A DNA stretch of 64,000 nt from contig NC_072792.1 of NCBI RefSeq assembly GCF_028583425.1, positions 160,214,676-160,278,675 on the forward strand. The letters are read 5' to 3'. Source of the DNA: Eublepharis macularius (taxonomy: Eukaryota > Chordata > Lepidosauria > Squamata > Eublepharidae). The notes below the pieces were generated by a model. The model worked only from the letters and a program-made list of their open reading frames with translations, did no database searches and was not told where the DNA came from. Of the stretch, positions 10,524-25,500 are shown in pieces. Numbering within the stretch: position 1 is the stretch's first letter; each line of letters starts with the position of its first letter. A program made the position numbers and the translations under genes.

Positions 10524-13500
10524 GTAAGTAAGCGAGGAAGGGGAAGCCTCTCCTTGAGGAGGACTGCGGAGAAAATGGCCCCCTGGCTCCTTCCCGCTTG
10601 GTGCACGTCACGTACGTGGCTGTTTTCGGAACCCCCAGGCAGGGCATGGATGGGGCTGTTGCGGGGCGGCCAGAATCTGTGGCGGGTTTTGTTCTTTTTC
10701 TTCGTATCTAACGAAGGGCGGTCTGACGCGAAAGCGCATTCCCTGGAAATCTGGCTGGTCTGTAAGATGCCACTGGACTCAGATCCTGCAGATTAACACG
10801 GCTGCCCCACCTGAAACCATGTTCTTTTTCTTCTTGGAGAAAAGACACTAGACAGTGAAGATTTTTTTCTAGGGATCGACAGCTTAACTTAGGCTGCATC
10901 CTGATTTTTCTGCAGCTTTACTGACTTTTCTGTAACACGCGCACATCGTTGTCCTTCGATATAGGTATCAGTAGTACCCATGAGTTGGAAGTATGATGTG
11001 ATGTAGTGCCTTATCTGACAATAGTAAGTGCTAGACGTTGAGCAGAACTCGTTATCGTGCATGCCACAGTGAAAATGTTGCTAGAAGATTACACCAGCTA
11101 TGGGAGAGGGTGTGTGGCTAGTGGCTAATCTGGAAAGTCCCCTGCCATGTATTTAACAAGATTGAGTCCAGTTGCACATTACAGACCAACTAGATTTCCA
11201 GGACATGAGCTTTTGAGAGTCAAAGCTTTCAAAAGCTCATTCTCTAGGAACTGAGTTGGTCTCTAAGGAGCAACTGAACTTGAATCTTGCTCTTCTAGGG
11301 CAGATCAACATGGCAACCCACCTGAAACTATCTTCATGAATTTAATAGGTGGCTTTAAACAATCCTCTCATGCTACATTATCTGTAATAATGTTGGCTTT
11401 CACTTTTTGTACATTATTATCAGTAATATGAGTCAATACCTGAGAATTGCTGCTAACACTAAAAGTGTACATAAATGCTACATAGTATTAAACTTACACA
11501 AAATTATCCAGGCAAGTGAAAAGTTCTGTGATTCAAAACCATGCATGCTCCTTTGCCAGCAGGTTAAGTTCTTTAATTGGTGTTGTTTAGATTGATGCAC
11601 CAGCTGTGGCCTTTCTTCAACATGTAAGATTTGGCCGCTGTTATCCGTTCTCTGATCACATCCTGATGGCATTATTGAAATTGAACTGTACATGAAGCTG
11701 CCCTTGAAAACTGTTATAAAGCTTCATTTGTTCAAAATGCTGCAGCTAGTTTACTTTATGGGGCTGGCTATAGAGAATGCATTATGCCGGTCCTGGGTGG
11801 AAAGACCCCACATTGGGCCAAATTCAAGATGCTGCTCCCACAGTGCCCTAAGTAGTCTGAGGCCAGGATACCTAAATGATCACCATTCCCCATGTCTGCC
11901 TCCTGCCTAACAGTTAAGAACAGTAAGACAGGTCCGTCTCCACATGCCGCCAGATATGAAAGTAAACCTGCTCATGCTGGTTTTAGGCACCTGGCTAAAA
12001 TACTCCTTTTCACCCAGGCTTTTAACTGATGTGGTTTTACAAAGAGAGATGCCTCTCATTGCATTTATGTTTGTCCCTGACCTGGATAGGCCAGGCAAGC
12101 CTGACGTCAGATCTCAGAAGATAAACAGGGTTGGCCTTGGTTAGTAATTGGATGGGAGACCTCCAATAAAGAGTTGCAGAGACTAGCAATGGCAAACTAT
12201 CTCTGTTAGTCTTTCGCCATGAAAACCCACCAGAGGTTGCCATATGTCAGCTATGACTTGACAGCACTGTCCATCACCATTTATATTTATAAAAGTCCTT
12301 GTGAGCCCGTAAGTGTTGGGTATGTGAAATGCACATTTTGAAAATAAAGTTCAGTGTACTAAAAGATACCTCTTTACCTTTTTTTCTTTCGATGGCAGTG
12401 GTATCAGTGCATATGGCTTACAGCGGCCTATCGAAGAAATCTTCAGACCTTCCCTGTTGCTGTTCAGTCACCTTACTATCAAACATTTATGGAGCATTTT
12501 TATTTTCCAAAGGGATTTTAAAAAAATGTTGAGTGATCTTTGTGAGGAAGGTGATTCAATTGAGACAAAGAGGTAGCTTGCCCATGGTTTTTCAGAAACA
12601 ACAGAAACCAAGTTTAATTTGACTTTTCATTGTTTTGGTAGACGGAATCATTTTTTTAATGTTTAGACCTGCCCTGTAAGTAAATATTTTATATATGTTT
12701 GTATTTTAAATGTTTTTAATGCCTGAATCCACTGTCTGAATTGAATGGAAAGGTGGAATAGGAGTGTTATAAATAAATGAAAGCCAGATTAAGCAGCTGA
12801 GAGTTCCTCCACTTCATGTAGGTTTTCTGCACAATGTTACGTTAATGAAAACTGGATATCACAGCTAATGTCCTTGTCCAGTTCCCTCACTAAAAGAATA
12901 ACAATTCTGGCTTGCTTTACACAACTGAACAGAACAATCTTGTCTTCATAAAAACCGAATGTCAAAAAAGAAATCTTTTGAAAGTCCAGTGTCTAAAGAG
13001 AAAAGAGAATGATCCCTGCAAACAAGGAAATGAAACTAGCTACTAATAACCAAGTCTGGCAATAATCTCCACAATTATACGCCAATTAAAGATAAAACAG
13101 CAAGATTATATGCTGAATTGGTAGCAGTGGCTAGTTTTGCTTTTTTGCTTGCCAGCAGTTTACAGATTCATCCCCAGGAAACTGCAGGATGAGCGTAACA
13201 GAAAAAGAAGTCACAGTTCTTGCCATAGAGTTTTGTCCTCTAAAAGCAGATATATTTGAAGCATCTGGTCTCAAGCCATTAGTCTACACACCATTGTATA
13301 CATTGTATATACTACACACCATTGTATACAGTATACATTGTATACTGGTTTTCCCAGTATGAATCTAGCTTTGGCCTGAATGAAATGACATGATGTTGTA
13401 CAGAACTGAAAACAATTCTGAAGCAAAACATAAGCAATTTGACATGACATATTAAACAATATAGGAGCATACTTACAGCAACAGAATATACACAGTATTA

Positions 13501-16500
13501 GAATCTACAGTATCTGTTCCAATTCCAAAGTATCTCTCTGAGTCGTTTCCTTACCTACCTGCGCAAAAAAAGCCATCCTGAATAATTCAGTTTTGCATAA
13601 TTTGTGGAAAGCCAGGAAGTAGAAGCCAATTGTGTAATAGAGTCCAAGATTATATACTGGCTATAAATCACCCTGTTTAAACCTACGTGCATTGGATTCT
13701 GCGTGCATGTGGTCTATTGAAGTTCCCCCTCTCCTTTGAAGTGCAGAGACGTATGGTCTCACTTCTCCAGCCTGTATTGGGAGAACATTAGGAAAAGGTC
13801 TGATTTGGTCCTTTGTTGTAGACACAGTGCATTTCCGTTACAGAAGAAGAGACTCATTCTAATTAATTTCTTACAGTAGATGGTTCTGTCATTTGCTAAC
13901 TTAAAATTCTCAGTTTTTAGAATAAGGTTCTTAGCGTTACTCCAAAAGCGTGGTGTAGTGGTTAGAGTGTTGGTGTTGGATCTGGGAGACCCAAGTTTGA
14001 ATCGGCATTCTACCATTGGAACTTGCTGAAGTGACCTCTCAAGTGTAACTTACTTCACAGGGTGGTTGTGAGAATAAAATGGAGTAGAAGGTATCCACTG
14101 AGGAGAAATGAAGTAAATAGATACATATCTTACAATAGTCTCTAAGAGAATGTTCGGTAGAACCTCATTTTAGCACATGAGTTTTCGTAGCATTTTCTTA
14201 AATATTAAAAACTCATAACATTTCATGGGATCACATTTTTGAAAACATATGGCACATTTCAAACATCTCACAAAACCATGGTTTATTTTAACTGTGCTTA
14301 CTCTGAAATCAGGATTCAACTCACATATGACCACTCAAATCCTGGTTTGCCTCAACAAATTCTGATTTCGTCTCTTTTTGCCTAGGAGGGCATCTCTGGG
14401 GAACAAGACAGGATTACACCAGGATTCCTGCCCTCACTGATCATGCAAAAACTAACCACAGTTAGTTAAGACTAATCAACATCAAATTCTAGCTTCAAGT
14501 CCTGATCTGATAGTGAAGTCACTCGCATTCGTGCTGTCACACTAGCTATAGATAATGTAATTAAACAGTGGTTTTATGCAGGGTATGAACTACATCCTTA
14601 AATGATCTGTTTGTAGTATCAGTCCTTTTGCTTTTTTCTTAGTCATAGTAGCACATGATACAGCAAAAACTTGGATTTGTCTGTTACAGGGTATTTACAA
14701 CAGGAAAAACTTTTAACCACCTGCCGGACGTTTATAGTGGAAAGTTCAGACTTAAAAGAATATGCAGAACACTGTACAGGGGAAGGCTTTGTTCCAGCTT
14801 GTTTGTTGGTGAGTGCATATTTATGAAAATGGAGACTGTCCTGTTTTTATAACCCTTGCATGCTACAACTACTTAACCACTATGCTACAGTAAAATTTTC
14901 CAAGTGTAAACCTGAGGTTGTTTCAAGAACTGTATTCTCCACCTCGTGGAAATGGCTTGTTTGAAGGGTTTTGGTAAATGATGTGTCTGTGGTCTCTATG
15001 TTTTTGTTGAGCTAAACTTTTGTGGTATATTACCACTGGAAGTTCTTTAGCTTTAACACTGTTCTCTTTTCTGCAGTCCCTGTTTGGAAAAAACTTAACC
15101 ACCATACTGAATGAGTACATAACAATGAAAACAAAAGGTATGTGGGGAGGGGAGTAAAGGAAAAGATTTGCTGACTGGTGCCCTCTTCTTTACAATGATT
15201 TTTTCACACAGTTCTTCTCCCAGTCTTTGACCATAATGCCGTCAGAGTTATAGTCAAGTGAAACAAAGTAATTGCATCCAGGTGACTCTGGTAAAGTTGA
15301 CTTCAGGGAAGATATAAATGGGTTTAACTGTGTGTAGATTGTTTGTCATTTTTCTGTCTGCAGTAGTGTAGATTAATACTATGGTTTTGTTTCCATGAGT
15401 GGTGCCATTGTTTGAGCCCTGGTATGCTCCCTGTTTTCTGAAAATCAAAATGTGGTTAAGAAAAGATTGTGTATTTAGCATGCATAACTTCTTGCAGTGT
15501 GAATTGTCCAATATAGGGAGATGCAGGTAGTAGTAATAGTAATTTGCTCTTCTAAAGATATGGTAGCAGAGAACACAGCACCATAATGATGTTTATTAAC
15601 AGAACTGAACTTAAAACAGCGGGAAACCAAATTTGAGGGGTCATGTACATGTGCATGAATCACCTATGTTGCAGAACTGACCATGTTTACTGGGAAGTAA
15701 GATACCCTGAAGTTAATGAAATTTCCAAATAAATGTTTTATTTTTAGTGAATGCGTTCCTCAAATGTTAATTCTTCTCTCCAATTATGCATGCTAAAATG
15801 AGCAGGGCTTTAGGTTCATTTTAGTATATATAACAACAAACATTATTCCATTTATGCCTGAGCATAAGTGCCCCCTCCACTACTATATGAAGGGGGCTGA
15901 TTTTCACCAGTTCTTCTTTCCCACATGGAGCAGTTTTTTGGAGACTACAGTGATAAAGGGGAGATGGCAAAGTTGTCTTAATTCTGTGAGCTCTGCTCTG
16001 CTTGTATTCAGTCCCCATAGTCTCTCAATTGCAGTCCTCATATAGCTTGCTTCCCTTCCTTCATCTGATGCAAACTTGTGTTTCATTTCTTTTTTAAAAA
16101 AGAAACTTCAAATGATGTTCCTGCAATGATGTCATCCTTATGGAAGAAGTTGGACTATACACTGTCTCAGATCAGGTAACTTATTTTGAATGCAAATACT
16201 AGCCCATATTTCACAGGGAGTCTGCCTGCACTTTCTGATTATGAGAATTAAAAGTCTCCTCCCTGTATGCTAGGATGTGGTGGTGGTGATTAATTGATGT
16301 CATCCCAGTCATAACCTTCAATTATTAGTTCTTGAAGTGATGCTGAAGCTTTTGCCTTTTTTGTCAAATCAAGACAGCCAGAGAGAATGGAAGAGAGGTT
16401 TTTGACCTATGTGCATGATTAAGGTGTTTGTGAATGTAGACAGCTAATTGTGTCCTCAAAAATCCCAGAGCTAACATTCAGGCAGTACAATTTTAATTTC

Positions 16501-19500
16501 ATTTATTTCTGCGAAAAACCCCAAATTGAACATATACAAATATATAGTATATAGAAATAGGACCCACTCACACACCACCACCTTTCTCCTCTCTCCTCAT
16601 CCCATTGCCTCCTCTTCCAGTCTCTTTCCTTCTGTCATCCTATCTCTTACCCCGCCCCCCCACCTGACCCCAACCACCACCTAGCCCCCTCGCACAACAC
16701 CCTCTTTCCTTGGTCTGCTTCTTCCTCTCCATCCAGAGGGAAAGGTGGTGGTGGCCGGAGGAGATGGACTGTAACCCACAACTATGTTTGAGTTTGGAGG
16801 GAGCCTTCAGCTGTAAAATTCTCTCCCACTGCCACCACTGGTGCCCATCAATGTTGTGAGCACTGGACTGGCCATGGTCTCCCTGCCAGCCAAAACATCG
16901 CTGGTGCTCACCAACCACCACCTCCCACCCCCCAGCTGTGCTCATTGATTTGGGGGGTTGCAAATCACCAGACTGGCCGTAGGTTTCCTTCCGAACATCA
17001 CTGGCACTGTGTGCCTACTTTCCCTCCATGCAGTCCAACCCTTCGCAATGACCTTGGGGTTTAGGTTTGTAAGAACATCCCCTTTCTCCATACACAGCTT
17101 TGTTCTGCCTATTCTCACTTGTCTTTCAGCATTTTTGGCATGTTCAGACTAAAATATAACAAGGGGGGGGCCCAGTGAGAATCATGATAATGGATTGCAA
17201 AGTGCCGCATTGGGCTTGCTGCCCCCTCACCGGCAGAAGCCAGGAGATTTTCCACCATGGTTCCCACATTGAAGTGGCATGGATGGGTGGCAGAGTCACT
17301 GAGGTGGAAGGCTGGCTGGTTGGCTGCCTGCCTGCATCACTTCAGTGCATGAATTGCTGCTTTGCAATGTCAGTAACTGTCCCAAGTGGCTGCCCAGCTC
17401 CAACATTTCAGGGGCGGGGGCAGCTCCCAGGTTTGCTGCCAGTCCCACCCAGCCCCAGCTTCTTCTTCTTTGACGGGGGGGGGGGGGCCTGCAGCGGCTG
17501 CAACAAATCCCCACCCAGCCTCATCTTCACCCACTTGGTGGTGGTGCTGGCAATGACTACCTGCTTGGCCTCAGCCCCTCAGGTCAGAGGTAGGTATATT
17601 TTCTGCAAATGTTCAGAAAATGCTTTTGGTTTTTCATGGGTTTAAACCCCACCCCCATGTAATTTTCCTAGTTTTCCAGAATTTTTTGCAAACCTAGGGG
17701 TTACCCTAAGTTTGTAGAAATATCTTTTTTGTAGCCAAGTGGCCTGGATCGGCAGATTTAAGTATACATATACTGGGGCCACTTGGCTATTAGATCTATG
17801 ATGATGGTATATATCGTAAGTCATTTTATTTTGAAAATGACTTCAAATTTCCAGAGTTCTGTCTCAATAATATAGCATATTGGAATTCATGGCCCTTATT
17901 GAAGGGATTTGAAATTCGTGACAAAAAATTAACACTGTTTTGAATTTGTTTCTATATTTGTTTCATTTCTTACACAAACAAAACTATGGCTGTTGTCTGT
18001 CTCTGTCTAATACATATGAAGCTGAAAGTATGTTCAGCATTTATGATGTAGTGTATTCTAATGTAGTTTGATCATTTTTTCAGGAGCATGCAGAATTCTA
18101 GTGGATTTTCTGCTCACCAAAGAAGTACGTATCAGAAAATTATGATAAACAGATCATCTGTATTATAAATTTACTCTTTGTGAGCCTTTGCCTGACCTGA
18201 ATGACAGTTATTTGGAAGTAAGCCCCTGAGATTTCAGGGAGATTTAAAGTATGCACACGTAGGATTTCAATCTTTTCATGACATGAGATTTGTCCCCAAA
18301 ACATTTCCAATGCAAATTATTTATATTTTATTTATTTACATTATTTATAGTCTCTTTCTCCCTGAGTTTCAAGGCAGATTACGTATTACTGCTTAATACT
18401 AATGGACATAGCTCAACAGAAATGGGGCTGAATGCTGTAGCAGGGTGTGTATTGGGGGAGACTCTCCTTGTGCATGCACACATACCTTTTAGAACATTCC
18501 TGTTTAGTTAGAATTTATGGTGGGCTTGTCTCTGTCCCCTTACCAAACAGACTGGCAAGCTTAACTTTTTGCAGTTCTTGTTCAGAAACAGTTTTGTTTC
18601 CACTCCGCTGTAGTAACCATACAGCTTAACTATCTATTGAGATGGCTCATTTAAATGCCGTAAATGAACAATTTATTTTTAAACCTTCTTCTTGTAGGTC
18701 GCACAAGAAGCGCAATTGCAGATATGAAGAAGCAGAAGTGTCTCCAGCCGTCAGCATCTTCTCATTTAGGATCATCGTGTCTATCACTTCAGCCAGGACA
18801 GCTGAATCCTGCTCCAGTGACAGCCACGCAAGTTATTCTTAAGCCATTTATAACTCCCATTCAGGCTCAGACACGGTCAAGCTCTGCATCCGCCCACCAG
18901 CCACAAGCGCTGGGAAGCCACGATAACAGTGAGTGAAATTTGATTCAGATCTATTTCTTGAAATGAGCTTGGCTTTCGGGCATAGATTTCCGGGGGCTCC
19001 TTCAGAATCTGTTTTCTTTAAAGAGGGTTTGAATCCTCTTAAGTCACTTAAAACCATGTAGTCAGTTGCTTGCTTTATAAGAGAGAAAGTGAACTTCTGA
19101 GTTTTTCTCCTCCAGGATACAGGCAGTTCTTGTCATTGTCTGCTCCTGAACACTAATGTTGGTATCTTCTTTTAAAGCAGGAGATCCTCTCTGTTTAGCT
19201 TCTGCTGCAGTTCAAGAACAGAAGCTTCATTCAGGTGTGATGTCTCCAGGAAAACGAAAAAGGTAGATGCTCATCTTCAGCGTAGATTGCAGTTTTATGC
19301 ATCCCTTGTGTATTCAAAGTTAAGCATCTCTGTGCAACATCAGCTGAATAATAAAGTCCACAAATTGATCACATGGAGCGGGCGTATGATCCTCTGCTTT
19401 ACCATCCTCTTGTATGCGAACCTGTGCAGAGTCATTTCCCCTCAGTTTTACCCTCCACATTTCAATTTGCGACTCTAAAATGTATATCGTTGCACAGAAT

Positions 19501-22500
19501 CATGCAGTAATCATAACAGTAAATTTTGCATGGTTCTGGATCTTGGTAAGACCTTGATGTTCCAATTGAAAACAGAAAAATGATGTGTTGGGGGGTTTAG
19601 CATGAATCTCTAAGGTTTTGTCTCTATACTGTTCATGCCACTGTTGTCAGTTTCTTCCTTATATCTTACAAAATTCTCAAATATTTCAGTGATTCCCAAA
19701 AGAAAAAAAATGTATCTTCTCGACCACAGTCATCTACTAGTAGTTCAGAGGATTCTCCCACAGTGGAAGAAGAAAGCTCCCCCATGGAAGAAGAAAGCGA
19801 GCCACTTGAAGAACTTATAGATGGCAACTTTCCTGTAAGCAGAATGGAAAATTGTTACTTTTAAAAGGAAGCAGGGACAGGGGCTTCACTAACAAATCCT
19901 TTTCTGGGTAGTTTCTAAAGACCTCTGATCAGATTATCAAATTCAGTCCTTTAGAATTTAGATTTAAGGACAGATATTATTAGAGTAGCTGTGAGCTAAT
20001 TGCTTCAGATATATGGCAAATGTTTGACTAGATAGCATGGCTACAGGATTTTGCAACACCAATGCACCATACGGTTTCAATGTTATGGAGTAGTTGTGAA
20101 ATGGTTTGAAATTTGGACCTGTCTTTGTACTTCTTAGGCTAGTTTAATTATAGAAAAGAGCAAGGGTCCAGTAGCACCAATAAGACTAACCAAATTTGTG
20201 GTAGTGTATGAGCTTTTGTGAGTTACAGTTCATTTCTTCATATACAACTGGTTTAATTATGTGAGCGTGTCCTTCGAGTCAGCTGTAGTGGGTATCATAC
20301 AGGTAGGAAGCACCTGTGCATTAATTAGCCATATCATACATGTTTCCAAGTCCCCCCCCCCCCCACTTTTTGGTAGTTCCAGTTTGGAGGTTAGAAAACA
20401 AATGAGTCAGTAGCACTGATTTGAAAAATTGATTTTTACTAACTGTACAAAAAATGACTTGTGCTTCTCCAAATTTGTCTTGTAGCAAATGGTTATTGAA
20501 AATGCCAGGGAGAAAATTCTGAGCAACAAATGTCTTCAGGAGAAGTTAGCTGAAAATATTAACAAATTCTTGGGCAGGTAACATCTCACTTGAAACTTGC
20601 TATTCCAAATCATTATTTCTGAAGTATGTACTAAATCTGTTTGTGTGTCTGTATGTTTTCAGTGATGGCACTGTTTCTCAGATTCCAAAGCAACCAGACA
20701 GTGGCCCTACAATACAAGAGTCTTCAATTGATGAATTCCTTGGTCTCCAGGTAAGGTCCTTTGAGGTTTACTATGTATTGCATAAAATGTATATAATGAT
20801 GCTAATTTGCTCCACATGGGTAAGAGAGCAAGAAGTCCCAGTACTACTGAACCAGCATATATATTTCACAATGGGTTTGCATAATGTGTGGCCCACTAAG
20901 CAAAACAATGCCCACGAAAGTCTTGTTGAATTTCCTGTGTGTTCTACCTGCCTGGGACTGCATGAAGAGGAGGGCTTATCAAACTTCTGATAGTATGCAA
21001 GCCATGTTTAGCTTCGTAGGTTGTAAGTTGTGCTGACCTGCTTTGAAGTGATCCACCTTTGGTCGGGGGTGGGGGTTTATACGTTGGCGACAGTTAACCA
21101 GGAATTTCACTGACGCAAGCCTCATGGAAAGGAATGAGAGTGGCACAAGCGTACAAATAAAGGTCTGTAAAACACCCTCTAAGTCAGTAGGCCTTAATCC
21201 AAAGTTGTTCTTAGTCTGGGCCCCAAAGAGGCTTGCGACTCTTTCAGGTGGGCTGTGCAATCAGAAGGAAGTGGAACAGGGTGAGCTGGGAGGCTGTGGG
21301 AGACCTGATGGGAAATCCTGGATTTACTTCTGCATAAAGGGGGGGGGGGGAAACAGCATGTTGCTCAGAAATGCCATATATTCACATTTACAGAAAGGAA
21401 AAAATTAATATGTTCATGAACATGATTCCTGCGTTTTATGTTGGAGAGGGCGAAAGTAGCAGTAAGTTGTTTTTCAAGTGGATCCCACTTCAGAAAGTTT
21501 GAAAAATACCTCCAGTGGTTCTTAACAAGCTGTACACGAGAGCTTTTGAGGGGTGTGTGCACTTTTTTCCTGTCTTCTGTGGCAGTGACTCTTTCTTACA
21601 TACTGGCTTCTGTGCAGTGGCATGGCAATTGATGTGCTTTGCTCGTAAACGTGTGGGCAGCAGTGAAGATTTATAGTATTGGTTATGTGTAGCATTATTT
21701 AACTTCTAATGGTGAGATCGGATACGTTTTTAGAATTCCTTCTGATTTTCAGCAGAAGGCATATTTTTTACCTTCCAGGAGTGCATTTGTAACACTGTGT
21801 TGAGACATCCCGACCTTCAGGATGTTCATGAACCTAGCTTCTTGTTGCTCCCATTTATTCCTCCTTCCTTGTGTCCACCATTCCCCATGGAGAACCCTAA
21901 CTAGCTCCAGTAATGCCTGACAAGGAAGTGGGGGGGGGGAATAGGGGCCAGGCATACACACAAGCTTGGCAGTAATCTAGTTTTTTTAACATTCCAACTT
22001 CATGTTCAGTTGTGGAATTTGAATGCAGTCTAGATAAAAGCATTAGTTTGAGAGGAAATTGATTTTATATCTAAACTGATGACTTCGTTATTTTTAAACA
22101 GCAGGGGGAAATTCACATGACTGAGGAAGCCATCCAGGAAATTCTGGAACAAACAGAGTCGGATCCAGCATTTCAAGGACTCTTTGATATGTTTGATTTT
22201 GGTATGATTTCACACACCCTTTCTCTGTATATCGAAATAATGAGTACTATGAATTTTAATGGTGGGTAGCTTTGAAGATGAAGAAGCTACCTGGCAAAAG
22301 TTGCCAGGTAATTCCGTTTATTTCCGGAAGAGACTGTGGCTCAGTTAAGACGCTGTGTGAAACCATGGTTGAATTAAACTAACTTCACTAACAGGATCTG
22401 AAGTTAGTTTATTAACTGCAGTCTTTGCTAGGTTTTGTGTGATGTCATTGCAGGGTTTTATCCTGTCTGTTTCTCTGGTGACATTCTCTCCCCAAAAAAG

Positions 22501-25500
22501 AGAGAGAGAAATTAAAAGGAGTATTTGTTGAGATGACCAGGATTTAATTGATTGTCTGTATTGAAGTAAGCCATGGTTTTGTGCCGTATCCGAACAGAGT
22601 GCTTTTCTCTTATATTTAAATCAGTGGAATTTAACTGTGGTTGGACCATTTCCTCTTTGAGTTTTTCGAGAGGGTAGAGGATGTTTCAGCGCTGTGGGCT
22701 TGTTGAAAAGATTTTCCCTCCTATTTAATTACCAGTCATCAGTTCTCTACAAACTTTATAGATCAAGTCTTGCCCTATTCCAATGTGTCCGTAGATTTAT
22801 ATCTGGCAACTGTGAAATGTTTGAGCTGATTTATAGCAGAAACCTTTCGTGCACCCAGAAAGGGCAGCCCAACATCAGGGGAACATGATTCATATTTAAC
22901 TTAGAATTTGGGGGATGCTGGATAGAAAGAATGGATTGTCAGTGATTTCTGCTGTTACAGGCAAAAATGACTTTAAGAATGAAAACAGAAAAAAATGATT
23001 TTTAAAAGAAAATATTCCCAGTAAAATTTAATGAATAACTTTTCTGCCTTTGTTTTGGTTTAACATCTAAACCTCCAATCATGCTTAATATTACCCCTCA
23101 CCTTCTTTTTTAAATAGGTAAATCCAAGGGTAACAGAAATGGTTCTCACGGCATTCTTGCTCAAGATGGAGGGGAAGAGAATACTATGCTGGTGGATGAA
23201 GAAAATCTGGAAGTACTCGAAACCTATATTAGAACAAAAGAAATGAGTAAGAACTTGCTTCTGAAATGCTTTCTGGTATCTGGGTAGGCTCCTGTGCTCT
23301 GCTCCACTAATACTAAAGCCATTCTCAGGCAGCTAAGGCACGCTCTGTTATCCAGGGAACAGATTCATTGGATCCAATCTTCCGAATATTTGCATACTTT
23401 TTTGTGGTGTTGAGGCTTAGAAAGTTATGCCCTTTCTGTGCAGTTTATAAAATATAAGTGAATTGTCACAGAGAAGGGCTGCAATCCTAGATACACATGT
23501 TAGGAAGGTAGTTTTACTGAAATCAATGGATCTTGCTTTTGAGTAAGTGTGTGTGTGTAAGATTGGGCTACAACTCATAACTGATACTAGGGTTTTTGCA
23601 AAGCCTGTATCTTCTAAATAGAAACATTTTAAAATATTGCTTGCCAGTTGCTGTTTGACCTCTAATCAAGGTAACTCATTCCCCCTTCCCATAAAACCCA
23701 AGCTTAGTATGACGGCTGTGGCCAGCTGTTGGCTTTGTATCATAAATGTCATGTTGGTTGCGAGTCAGCAGTACACAGTTAACTTTCAAGTGCATAGGTA
23801 ATTCCTGAATATCAGCTGTGGGCATTTTTATAGATAACAGATAGAAGTGAAAGGAAATCATTACACTTCTGTTTCAGAATTGATTTACCTGGAAGCAGAA
23901 AACTGAAGTGATCTTAGTTAATTTGTATATGCGGCTCTGTTTTTGCGTTATGCTAACTATTTCTAAGTCTTTTTGGATTTCCTTTTTTAAAAAATACAAA
24001 ATCTTTTAAAATAAATGTTGTAGATGTTGTTCGCTACTCTGGGTGGGGCACTAATCTGTCTAGAAGAGCGGTACGTAAGCACAGTTGTTGTTAAGCCCGA
24101 TACTGCTGTAAAGCCACGGGGTCCCCTTGGTGAACCAGGGAAAGAAATCAGTGTGATGCCTTTTATTAGGGCCAGCAAAATTGTCACAAAAAACTGTGCG
24201 AGCTTTTGAGCTCACCTAAACTCTTCATCATGCTGGATATTGCGAAATTTTAAAAAGACAGAAAAGTTGAAAGCAGGTGTCTTCAGGCCACGGTGTTAAA
24301 GTCTGGTCATGCATGCTTCCTCTGAGGGGTGCAAGCAGGCAGTTAGCTTGAACTCAGTATTGAACTTATTGAAACTCTGTTGCAGGTGATGGTTCCCAAG
24401 AGAGATTGGCCTACACAGGAGATCATTCCAAAGAAGCAACTGGCAGTGATGTAATCTTGGAAGAACATCTGAAGATGCAAAGTATAATAGCTGGAGAATT
24501 TCAAGGGATCTCTGAAGTGAGGACTGAAACTGCTTCGGGTGACACAGGAATGGATAACCAGCAACTCCCACATAAACCTACATTTGAATCTGAGCCAGAC
24601 CAGGTTTCTGCCCCTGAGTTCAGTGTACACAACACAGGTTCTTACGAGAAGCAAGAGACAACAGCAGGTAGAACAGGTATAGAAACCGATGCAGGCACAG
24701 ACCTGTTGCATCAGGAAGTCCAAAACTTACCAGAGTTGCAGTATGAACCGTTGGATGCTCAACAGAAGTCCCTATCAGATGGAGCTGAGTGTTGTTCATT
24801 GCCCGATAATCTATTGTCTGAAAAGACAAATGCAGAATTGCTCTCACCTCTACATTCTGGTCACAGTGAGATGCCGGCAGTAACGAATGTAGCAGACTCT
24901 CACTGTTTGGAAGATTCAGATAAAATGGTGGAGCAGATAGCTCAAGGAGTACCTTTGTTTTCTGCTCCCTGCCAACAAAAGCCTAACAGTCCTACTCTTT
25001 CTAACTTTCAAGATCAGAATAAATTGACATTAGATTCTGTCACAGTACCTGTAGTCAGTGCAGTGGATCCAGCTGCCACAGCGCTCCAGCTTGAAGTGGT
25101 AGATACTTCCCGCAGTTTACATTCTGATGATCAACTTGTGCTTGAAGAGTCCTGTTCAAAACACCAAGACCAGAAATCCGAGGATTCTGAGGAGATACGG
25201 GTAGATACGCAGGATCCATCATCTTCTACAAAAACAGGTGCCGATAGCTTATTTCTGCCTTCTAACAATGAGAGGCATACAGAAACACCTGTGGGAAGCA
25301 ATACCACCATCTCCACTGCGTGCCAGTCTCCTCCTCCAGAGCCAGCGGGGGAATCAAGTCCAGAGACCAAAGCGGCAGGCAGCGTTTCATCTAGCACTCA
25401 AGCTACTGACGAAGATCCCTCCAATATTGTCTCCTTAAAAATCATAATCAGCGATGACACCTTCATTTCATCAGATGCTGAGCTGAACAATGCTGTTTCC

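Noticed and set aside
10347-10796. 149-codon open frame over the NPAT start
   Set aside because: Overlaps NPAT exon 1 in another frame and has no ATG start; CpG-rich DNA gives long chance frames.
14225-14530. Possible transposon resembling 22330-22600 (ACCATGGTT-type ends)
   Set aside because: Both regions share CACAAAACCATGG-like pieces, but I could not define ends or duplications.
17175-17645. 156-codon open frame in NPAT intron 4
   Set aside because: GC-rich low-complexity sequence with no recognisable protein; the composition explains the absence of stops.
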